DNA of 60,000 bases from Acanthaster planci (Eukaryota > Echinodermata > Asteroidea > Valvatida > Acanthasteridae): the NCBI RefSeq assembly GCF_001949145.1, contig NW_019091357.1, forward strand, positions 3,808,473-3,868,472, in the 5' to 3' direction. This document shows, piece after piece, positions 11,801 to 20,467 of the stretch. Within the stretch, counting starts at the first letter, position 1, and each line of letters begins with the position of its first letter. The translations under genes were made by a program, and so were the position numbers. The notes below the pieces were generated by a model that ran no database searches, was not told where the DNA came from, and saw only the letters and a list, made by a program, of their open reading frames with translations.

Positions 11801-14800
11801 TATAAATTTCGAAACTACTCTTCCATTCTCTGGCAAATGACGCCACGCTGAATCTGCAAGTTAAGGGTCTGATGTTGTCNTCAACGGAAAAGTAGAATCC
11901 ACGCAAAAATAATAACATTTAACATGTTGATAACGTCCGTTATGAAATAACCAGTTATTTATGACGTCATCACTAAATGAGCTCAATATTTGCCTAAAGC
12001 ACTTCCTCTCCAAGATATAAGCAAGTTTTCAACCCAGCACTAGCACCGACAGACGCATTCTATTAAAAAAACTTTACGGCTTTTGCCACTTTTAAACAAT
12101 GAGACTATTTCCGGTTTAAACCAGAAGGAAGGGTCGTGTTATTTGACCTACGCGAGACGAAATCAAGACCACATTTTTTTCCTGGCACTTACTGCAAACG
12201 GAATGTTGCGGGAGGCCACAGTTGATTTTATATGGGTTTTATACATTTAAAAGAATATTTAAGTATAAAAAAAATTTAATAATAAATCACGTGATGACGT
12301 CATCATTACATAAATATTTTAGAATTATCTTTGTTGTATAGTTAGTGCTTGCTGTAAGTTTGACGATGATCAACGATTACTAAGGTACGAAAATAGTGCC
12401 TCAAAAACGTGTACAAAGTCAAAGGGCTGAAATAAATATTAGAAAATCAATAGTATATCACATGATGACGTCATCATGACGTCCTTTACTTACAATAATT
12501 TTTGTATCACGGTCTTTATTGGCTGTCACTTTGACAACCATCAAACATCGGAAAGGTTTTAAAATTGTACCTTGATTACGTGTACAAAGTCCAGCGCAAA
12601 AAACTCATATGCGGAAACACTGCTCCCTTAAGTTCATGTCACGTGATTTGCACTTAAACTGAAGACTTTTAATGAAATATTACTTCATATTCCGACTCTT
12701 AGGCATATTTCAAATAAAATAACAGAGCGTAAAGTACCCGATTTCTCCTTCGTCCTTATAGTAATCTTTCGCCGAAGTTAAAGACTACTTGTTCACTTGT
12801 GTTAAGTAGGAAAACGTGTACAAAACCTATGGAAAAATATGAAGTATTCAAAAATGAATATAAAATAAGGCAGTGACGTCATCGTGATGTCATATATTAG
12901 CTATAAATCTTGTATCCGGGACTTTGTTAGCTATTATTTTGCCATCGATCAAACATTGCAAGGTTATCAAAATTGTCCCTCGAAACGTGTACAAAGTCAA
13001 TGGGCTATAAACTCGTTTGCAGAAACACTGCTCCTTTAAGTTCCTGTCACATGATTTGCGTTTAAACTGAACACTTTTCATGAAATATTACTTCATATTC
13101 CGACTCTTCGACACATTTCAAATAAAATAACTCAGCGTAAAGTACCCGATTTCTCCTTTGTTCTTATAGTAATCTTGCACCGAAGTTAAAGACTACCTGT
13201 TCACTTGTGTCAAGTAGAAAAACGAAACGAAACAAAATTAAAAAATCAATAACAAATAAACTACTTAAGTTATCACCGTGAATATATTCTAAGACCATCA
13301 TTGGATGATGGTTCAAAGGTCTGCCAAGTCTGTAGTCGATCAAATTCAGTAAACTGCCACAGTCGACTGGTGGAAGGAATTGAGTTGAAAAAGAAGGAAA
13401 AAAATTATAATCAGAAAAACAATACTGTTTCGGCAAAGTTGCTGAAACAGCTAATTAAGTGTTCGATTAGAATTATAATGAAGGGTCTGTAAAGCATGTC
13501 ATATCGTTTCAACGGGTCGTAAATTAGTTCACACTTGAAGAAAACTTAACAATAAAACACATTACTTACGTTTTTCATACAAATTTGAATTTGTATGGAG
13601 TAGTTTTATTTCTGTTGCGCTCTTTTGTGAAGTTCAAAGTTTGGTATCTAAAGCAAGCGTATAGCAATATTCTGTATAGACGTAATTAAAGAAGAGATTT
13701 CTCCCAAATTTCTACAAAAACACTTTTTAAAGGGACTCACTTGCAAAAGCTTTGATCATTTTCCAGAATGTGGGAAAAAATGTCTGTGTTTTTATATTGA
13801 AGGGAGTTTTTTAACTTGAAGTCACTTTGTAACCAAGTGAACCAACTACTAACCTCCAGCACATCTAAAATCGCGGACTGATTCTGAAGTTTGGTTAGCC
13901 TCATCAATTCTAATGCCTCTCATGCTGTCCAACAACCCAGCATATCCAACCTGTCGGCAGGCCACTTCACCATCCCCATCATCCCACATGTTCTCGCAGA
14001 CATCAAGCCAGGTTGTGCCGTCTATTTGGACTTGCACTCGACCGGAGTGGGCATGGTCTCGACTGAGCTGTGGCCCAACAAGCCGAGCACTGGTGATTTC
14101 TACGAGAACAAAAAATCACGTTGAGTAATCAGATTTTTCTGCCTTGTATTACTGCCAGGCCTAACTCGATGACGAAGACTGCATATTCTACCAAACCTCG
14201 AGTCTTTACAAGCGAGGCTCATGTTTGTTTGTACCAAATTTTGCAAGACTACCATCCAAGGTCTGCCTATGAGCTCTTCCCTCATCCTTTGTTGTTGGTT
14301 TGGGCCTTGTGGTTTGCTTATTTTGTTTTGTTATGGGAAAGGGACAACTTTTATAAAACACGCGGTGAATCTGCTACGAGATCATTCTGTCATTTTTCAA
14401 TAGCCACCAATGAATTTGAATAGATTGTAGAGTAAAAGATTATTTTCTTGCATTCTTTAGACTTCCCTAACTATACGCGGGCGTTTATTTGGAGGAAAAA
14501 TCTGGACAGATGTTTTCAAGGGCGTCGCTTGGGGGAGGTGTCGGGGTGTCCCCCCCCCTTGGTTAGTTTTGTTGGAAAAATCATGCTCTGTCGGCAAAAT
14601 GAAAAAAACAGAGAAGGGAAAATGAAGATGAAAGGAAGGGGGAGAAAACTGAGGTAGGTGTCGTGCCAGGGAATCAAACTACACTACACTCATTTTGCGT
14701 GACTGTCCGTGGGCAAATTTCAAGTGGCACCCCCCCTTCAAATTGGGTGTTTAATAGATGAGTTTTCAAAAGACAAGCACAACCCTTCGGCTATTGAGAT

Positions 14801-15100
14801 GCTCTGGAGATGTCAGAGACCCAGAACCGGACGCAGAACACCGGAACGGATTGTTGGAAGACAGGGGCACTTATAGCACAAAGACTGACGCATCCGGGGG
14901 ACGAATAAGTTGTTTCCGTTTCAACTATAAATAGAAAAGGGCTACTCCTTGGCCTCAGTTTCATTTCCCTGGAATTGAACAATGTAATTACGATATTGCA
15001 TGGCCGGTCCAGGTCCTCCTGGCATCAGCATGGACCGACGCGGCGCTGTACACACGATGACGAACATTACCCACACGAGATGGAAGGTGGAGCTCCTCAT
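4940..15100 (-). CDS. Receptor gene A: signal peptide, two SRCR domains, stalk, TM, tyrosine-rich tail
   Basis: Type I membrane receptor, assembled from eight exons (high to low): 15100-14992, 14099-13854, 10682-10608, 9727-9485, 7385-7311, 7101-6874, 6531-6453, 5813-4940. Every junction is GT/AG, and the total of 1929 nt is an exact frame of 642 codons plus TAG. Residues 1-20 are a hydrophobic leader (MRSSTFHLVWVMFVIVCTAP). Residues about 37-143 and 144-249 are two SRCR domains, each with six cysteines and each split over two exons, as in group A SRCR. They carry NQT and NRT glycosylation sequons. Residues 250-325 form a Thr/Ser/Pro-rich stalk. The membrane helix (GLALGCTVFIVCACFMVVCLL) is followed by a basic stop-transfer run (RRYRQRK). 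The cytoplasmic tail is about 290 residues. SRCR domains bind proteins or polyanions; the ligand here is unknown. All extracellular exons are phase 1-1. The first-exon donor is the least certain junction. Paralogue of gene B. Confidence 0.82.
7430..7590. mobile_element. MITE with about 36-bp inverted repeats and TA flanks, in a gene A intron
   Basis: The left arm begins CGGGCGATTCACAATAGTGC and the right arm is its near-perfect reverse complement (GCGCTATTGTGAAACGCCCG), continuing inward through AAGAGTTTGC / GCAAACTCTT. TA dinucleotides flank both ends, as expected for a Tc1/mariner-type target duplication. The element is 161 bp with no coding capacity. It lies in the intron between the two exons of SRCR domain 2, just upstream of exon 7385-7311. 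Confidence 0.8.
7592..9484. other. Gene A intron splitting SRCR domain 2
   Basis: Apart from the MITE at its low end, no gene is seen. A 134-codon plus-strand frame at 7812-8216 has no recognisable domain. A 12-bp perfect hairpin (ACACAAATGTAA at 9163-9174 with its complement at 9186-9197) and a G/C-rich imperfect palindrome near 8518-8542 are the only visible structures. 9.06-9.48 kb resembles 13.54-13.85 kb because the SRCR exon was duplicated with flanking intron. Confidence 0.6.
10130..10520 (-). mobile_element. Degenerate LINE C-terminal fragment
   Basis: The minus strand encodes RLRWFGHVFKMASDRLPQ, close to the RLRWFGHVxRM motif typical of the region after the reverse transcriptase in many LINEs. 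It is followed, after frame breaks, by QDKVWDDLRHCLIEERG and EEYTAKRRAW, the usual [K/R]RW.D....D...RG... tail. Stops and frameshifts show it is dead. It lies in the gene A intron between SRCR domains 1 and 2, in the same orientation as the host gene. Confidence 0.7.
11104..11535. repeat. Three tandem copies of a 147-bp unit
   Basis: Units start at 11104, 11251 and 11398, exactly 147 bp apart, each with ATGTCACGTGA followed by GATGA[C/G]GTCA. Shared inner blocks include CAAGATTTGAACCCGAT-like, GAGATATAGGGCCTT-like and CTCTAAAG. Partial units lie before (11050, 10935) and after (11960-12035). Each unit holds a palindromic CACGTG; units 2 and 3 also hold the palindrome TGACGTCA. It lies in the intron splitting SRCR domain 1 of gene A. 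Confidence 0.85.
11880..11880. other. Undetermined base (N)
   Basis: The only ambiguous base in the window. It is a single unresolved position inside the repeat-rich gene A intron, not a sized gap. Confidence 0.95.
12285..13230. repeat. 408-bp direct repeat with CRE-like palindromes (two long units plus a partial one)
   Basis: Landmarks recur at a 408-bp offset: TGACGTCA at 12466 and 12874, AAAGTACCCGATTTCTCC at 12731 and 13139, and GAAATATTACTTCATATTCC between them. A truncated first unit begins with CACGTGATGACGTCATCA at 12289. The shared segment ACGTGTACAAAGTC also occurs in all three. Non-coding; inside the gene A intron and related in motif content to the 147-bp array upstream. Confidence 0.8.
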
Positions 15101-15122
15101 GCCTCATGCACCTGAAGAGGTA
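15101..15122 (-). promoter_or_regulatory. Candidate 5'-UTR splice acceptor and upstream ATG of gene A
   Basis: On the coding strand a T-rich run (10 T, then ATACCTCTTCAG) ends in CAG 10 nt before GTGC-ATG-AGGC-ATG, so a 5'-UTR intron is plausible. The first ATG (15107-15105) is out of frame with the leader peptide and in a weak context. The second ATG, 7 nt later (15100), starts the signal peptide and has G at -3. The start at 15100 was chosen because only that frame gives a leader and the phase that joins the SRCR exon. Confidence 0.5.
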
Positions 15123-17378
15123 TAAAAAAAAACATCGATATTTGAGTCCAAAGTCGCCGAAGCTACAAATACCACCATGTTCATCAGGCTGTGGAAGTGA
15201 AACTGCACTCAAGTGAAGATTTCATTGCGGGTTTTTTAATGTGCATGTGAAATCCCAAAGGAGGAAGGCTGTCTAGTATCGTTACGTTCGATACACTATA
15301 AAAGAGAACTTGTTAAGCAATTGAACACGACAATGCTTATGTTTTGGTATATAGGTAAGTTCCATTACTAAACTCCATCCATGAAACTCTAAATGCGTTT
15401 AGCGTTTAAATTTGTGAACAAATCAATACCAGTACAGTGTAGTGAGAAGGTATATGCAGTCTCAAAAGTATACAGTTGCTCAACGGTTCTGCAGTGGCTT
15501 ATCGCTTTATGGTGTTCCCGTGTAAACACGAATGAGATAGAAGTTAATTAAGCTCTATACCTTTTATAGCAAAGGCTACGTATTGTATAGCATTTAATTT
15601 ATGTGTGACTGGTCTGAGAGAAAGATAGAATTATTCATGGCCGTTAACGTCCTCTGCATATTACATGTTGCAATGACCTGGGAGAATCATTCTTTATAGT
15701 TACTAACGATCCGAAGAACTTAGCCAAGCTATCTTGCCGACATGTGACTGGCCCGGAAAAGCAGCGAAACTGAGTCATCGCGCATGGGATAAGCCAATTT
15801 GATAATTTCAGTTTCGCGGATGCATGCATGATCAACGATTTTCGTTCGAGGCAACTTGCCACACGCGTGCAAAAATCATAGCGGATATTAAAAGAAAAGT
15901 TGAAGTTTCTTGTTTTAATAAAATTTAGAGGCTTTCGGCATTTTGTTGACAACACCGCGGTTCACGGTACATGTATTATGAAATTCCAACCTTTTGTGCG
16001 AACGCGAGTTTCCACGTTCTTCACGACCTGAAGAAAAACTGTGAGACGCAGATCGGGTTACCAAGTCACCCATAGACGGTGCATTCATCAGTATTGTTTA
16101 TCCCAGAAAAGCAGTATCAAAATTCTGTTGAACATTTTTGCTGCATGATTCTCATTTCCATACACTGAACCGAGATCAGGAACTGTTCAAAGCGAACTGA
16201 ATGCTTGTCTGCAGCAGGAGAACTTAGCACTGCAAAATTTCCAAGGTCTTCCGTTGGTAGAACTATTCATACACAGAGGAAACCGAAGCCAGAAGGTAGA
16301 AATGTGGTAATGTGGGTCAATGACGAGATCCGCATGATCGTCAGTTGCACTGGCGTGTTGCAAGTTCCGTGTCAAAGCTATTGGAACAAATTCACAGATG
16401 TCCAAACAACAGAAATGCAATTTAATGATCGCAACAGGTTTTTGAACAGTCATTTTGACAGAAGAAAAAAGTTTATGGTGCAGAAATGTGTTATTTTTAT
16501 ATAGAGAAATCTGTCCTATGTCATTGTTCCAATTAACACTTCACAGAGACGACCTTTACGTATATGACGGGGCAGTAAGTTTCTGGGGTTTTTTTTTGGG
16601 GGGGTTGGCTCTAGTCTTATAGTAAGTAGCATAACTTACAGGGATCAAGGCATAAACCGAACTCATGTCCTGACTGTGGAGTCAGCGTGCCCCTTCTATG
16701 ATAAAAAAATAACCATTTTAAAACTAAACTTCTTCCTTAGTATCCCTTCCAGAAAATTTCTCCGCCTACTGCATCTCATACTAAGAAGCCATAACACTTC
16801 AACCTTATACTTACACCAACAGAATTGGCATTATAATTAAGACAATGACTTGCTGGGTAAAACTATCCCAACGTTGCTTACCTTGGCCTGTCACCCACTG
16901 CCTACGATCGCTTCTAGTGAACAAATACTCCCAAAGCTGAGTGTTCCTGGTTTTAAGTAATTGCAAAAAATCGATCTCGACAATTTTTCCGTCCGTGGTT
17001 TCACATCAATAATAATCTCAGCAATGTAGTGAGTCCAATGACTTGCATTCGTGGTTTTGCTTCTTATACTTTCGAGCGGCGCCGTCAAAAAACAACAAAG
17101 ACATGTTACAGGATTGGCACCGTTCAAAGACAAACCACTCGCACAGCATTAGTATGCATAATGAAAGGGTAACTCGGAAAACGACACTGCTGTGTCATAC
17201 AACCGCAACAGACCGGTAAGATTAAGCGCAAGTTTCCTGTTTGCATTTTTAAAACCTGATATTCATGCTATCCAGTGGCATTCGCTCTCTGCGCAATGAC
17301 CAAAATGGTAAAAAATAATACGAAAGCGAGGCTGAACTTGCAGAGTCCATCCAAGAATCAATAATCAAGACCCCTGCT
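15123..17378. other. Intergenic between genes A and B, no gene seen
   Basis: The open frames here (for example 15955-15644 minus and 16205-16504 plus) lack domains, leaders or exon-like splice context. A poly-T/G run lies near 16588-16606. Confidence 0.55.
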
Positions 17379-17495
17379 TTTAAATTACGGGTTTTTCCCT
17401 TACCCAACTTATAAATTTATAAACACTGTACTACTGTGCTTGTCCGAGAGCTTGCAAATATATACACTGGGTAAGGGCAAAACCCGTAATTTAAA
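17379..17495. mobile_element. 117-bp foldback/MITE with 28-bp inverted repeats
   Basis: The left arm (17379-17406, TTTAAATTACGGG...CTTACCCA) and the reverse complement of the right arm (17468-17495) differ at one base. No coding capacity. The flanks are compatible with a TA target duplication, but the AT-rich border makes this ambiguous. Confidence 0.8.
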
Positions 17496-18513
17496 TTAAC
17501 ATTTCCCCAACGCAAAGTACATCTTGAAAAGAAAAGTGGCCTACAATTGCTAGTGCTACCACCCCCACCCCCACCCCAACCATGCGAACTGCTCCAAATC
17601 TATTAGGCTGATGTGTAAAGAGTGGCAGGAAAAGAAGGGCAGGGTCAAGTTTCATCCACCCTTGGATGCTTCACTGTAACTCAGTTCTAAATAATTCATA
17701 TACTACCCTGACTTTCTCTCATTGTGAAAAAAAATGAATGAACAATCATTTACTTTGTCATTTTTCCTCTCTATAGTTTATTAGTATTTGCATGCCCTTA
17801 TGCGCAACTTTCTGTAATTATGTTGTCAGTATCTTCGTTTCCACGTCATTTACCCATTTCCTTCACTGGAAGGAATGACGTGAGTGGACTGAAAAGTCTA
17901 TAGGTTAACAACAGGAATAAATACCCAAACTTCAAACAATCGGGGAAAATACAAGTTTCTCAGGTGTTCGAGACACGTATCAAATTAAAGTTCATTTCCA
18001 CATCTATCATTTTCCTATCAATTTTCGGGGCTTAACCGATGACTGTTGAAGACCAGAGATGATCATCCCTCAAAACAGTCATGAGGCTACATACAGTGAC
18101 AGTCTTTCCATGCACGATTTCGACTGTTACATGGAAAGCATATTTTTCCTTTCACTTTCTCTGTTTTGTCTGCTTTGTCACAAAACAGTAGCGCGAAAAT
18201 ATTTGCCATAACGCTACCACAATAATAAATGTAAATAAACATGCAAAGAAACACCTCCAACAAGCAACCAAAAACGAAACCAAATCATACAAAAGTCCCC
18301 AGTCCTTTTGCACGACCTCAACCAGAAAATGACGAAGCAGTATGCTTCCCGCTTCAGAACAACATGGCCTTGTGAGTAAGGGTTATCTATAAACACACAC
18401 GAAAGCATAGTATTTTTACATGTACAAAAACAGACCCACAGTGGTGGAAATGAACCGTAACCAATGCATTATTTATTTACCATGCGTCATAAGCACGCTC
18501 ATCTCCCATGAAA
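17496..18513. other. Intergenic, no gene seen
   Basis: Contains a short CCCCA repeat near 17560-17579. No open frame with recognisable content. Confidence 0.5.
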
Positions 18514-18695
18514 TACGGCCTTTTTTTCTGGATACTGACTCTCAGCCTAAAAATGTACGCTGTCATTTTGGGGGTATGTGGTTACAATAGGAGGGCGATA
18601 GTTGGTTTGGGTAAAATATCTTGTGTTATTACTCCAAATTTACCCTCCTCAAATAGCGCCCTTCTCTTGTGTCGTCATGCTTCAAAAAGGCCGTA
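18514..18695. mobile_element. Imperfect MITE with TACGGCC ends
   Basis: TACGGCCTTTTT at 18514 is mirrored by AAAAAGGCCGTA ending at 18695. An inner pair (AGGGCGATAG...GGGTAAA and TTTACCC...ATAGCGCCCT) is also inverted. TA at both ends fits a Tc1/mariner-type duplication. The arms have diverged between these blocks, so this is an older insertion than the one at 17379. Confidence 0.55.
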
Positions 18696-19308
18696 AGTTG
18701 CAACATGTGGACTGCGCAGTGTGGCACATAACCTGTGTTTGATTCAGTGCAGAATTTCATACTGCAACACTTAAGGTGTCTTGCCCCGGACCGTTTTCAT
18801 TTGATTGAAGAGCACACAGTTTCTTGGATGCCTGTGTCTCATAAAACTTAGACCTTCGAGAAGTCCAGGTCTCTTCGAACTCCCAGCCTCGCATGCACCT
18901 GCTATATGTAGTTATCAATCTTCTGCGGACCGAGTCAAGCATGTAACAGATGAGTTCAAAGGGTCCTCCTCATTTTCCCTCAAAGCAATCTTGTTTAAAA
19001 AAAAACAAAAACAAAAGCTGAAATATCTTGAGGCCCTGACACGAATTAGCGAAATAATGTAGGCCTCCTGGTTTAATTTGTGTGTGCAAAATATAAAAAA
19101 ATAATGAATTTACTACACGTCACTACTAAAATGAATCATTAAGTAAGGTACAACACGGCCAAAGGTCCCAACACTCTCAGTGAAATCAATAAAAACAGAC
19201 AACAGTGAAATTCTGAGCACAGGTTAAAGTAGGAAAATAGTTGGAAGTACTGTACACGACGGTCGGGTCGTGTCGTGAAGTTTAACTTAAGTGAAATGAT
19301 ATCCGCCT
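18696..19308. other. Intergenic, no gene seen
   Basis: Short chance frames only. It lies beyond the candidate polyadenylation signals of gene B. Confidence 0.5.
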
Positions 19309-19493
19309 TTATTAAAGAGAAATTCATGGCTCACATAAAGCTCTTTTCTAAGTTATAAAAACAGTATGTCCCATGACACTAAAAATCTCCTCGATCAGTT
19401 CCACAGGAAGATGAACAGTGTAATTTTTCCCGACTCGTCCCAGAGTTGTTGACCTTTTTACGTAATCCACGCGGACACACATTGGAAACTTCC

Positions 19494-19499
19494 TTTATT
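19494..19499 (-). terminator. Candidate polyadenylation signal for gene B
   Basis: AATAAA on the coding strand, about 450 bp past the gene B stop. A second AATAAA lies near 19309-19314. Sequence word only. Confidence 0.4.
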
Positions 19500-19947
19500 A
19501 AACATCATGAACATCTCCTGTGATCAGTGTGCTCAAAATTGAAGTAAAAATCAGCGCAGTTTGGTGGCGGGAGTTGAAGAGAGTAGAATTCAAGTTATAA
19601 CCAAGTTATTCTTATCTGGAACAGACCTTGGTCCTGATGAGGCCACACTTAATCACGTGTGTGCTTTCCTACAGCGCTCAGTGGACAGTGGACACTAACT
19701 GGCTCCATAGAAAAGTGCGTATGTAAACAACGTTTGATGTCATCAGCATATAGGCCTATTCCCTCCTTTTAAAGGTGTGACATTGCAGCTTCCATCTCGT
19801 CTTTGCAGTTCACGACTATTTGAGGGTATGTTTTGAACGGGCACTAAGCCCGAGAAGTAGATCTCCACAACATGCGTATGTCTGCCACTGTCAGTGACTG
19901 AGAACTCAGTTTCGATTTTCCTGTCAGATGGCTTCCTTTTCTGTTCG

Positions 19948-20467
19948 CTACCGTGCATCGGGTGGGAGGCTGTAGTACACAGAATCCTCCCCAGCAACCT
20001 CCTCTGCCTCCATTGGCTTCGATTCCCGGGGCTGTGCTCCCTGAAGCACCTGGGCGTCGCCGCTGAACCTGGACGCGTCCACATACGAATACTCGTTCTC
20101 GTTAACCTCTGGACTCGGCAGGCGTGCCTTGTCGACCCGCGAGGCCTTCTGCCTGGCTGCCACCGGTGGCTTGGCGATGACGATTCGGTTGTCGGTCCAC
20201 TTAGCGTTGACGGGGGAGCTGCCGTCCTGGCAATCGGGGTAAAGCTCAAGATACTCCGGGATGTCTCTCTCCGAGGACTGATGCGAGCCGGGCTTCCGCA
20301 GCAATGTGTACGGTCCTTCCTCGTCCTTTAATGGCGGGGCAAGGTCCTGGTACTCTGTGTTAGCGTTGGGGGAGGTCTGGTACCTCGGCACACCATGTGG
20401 CTCGGAGTAGGTATTGCCTTGATGATCCCCAGCAGTTGTGTTTCCCTGTTTGTCAAGTCTTCGCCTC
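19948..20467 (-). CDS. Gene B last exon: cytoplasmic tail with tyrosine motifs
   Basis: A 520-nt exon starting right after the membrane helix (RRRLDKQG) and ending PPDAR-stop; about 172 residues. Tyrosine sites in order: TYSEPHG, RYQTSP, EYQDLAPP, PYTLLRK, EYLELYPD, EYSYVDAS, VYYSLPPD. SVYYSL (19983-19966) fits the ITIM consensus. YTLL and YLEL are YxxL half-sites but 15 residues apart, longer than the 6-8 of a classical ITAM. YSEP is a YxxP site of the kind read by Crk-type SH2 domains. No catalytic domain. The sequence is not alignable to the gene A tail beyond the basic start and the density of tyrosines. Function as a docking platform is inferred. Confidence 0.85.

Noticed and set aside
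19743-20249. 168-codon minus-strand frame overlapping the gene B tail, and the 145-codon plus-strand frame opposite
   Set aside because: Frame shadows of the GC-rich tail exon; they do not join the TM exon in frame.
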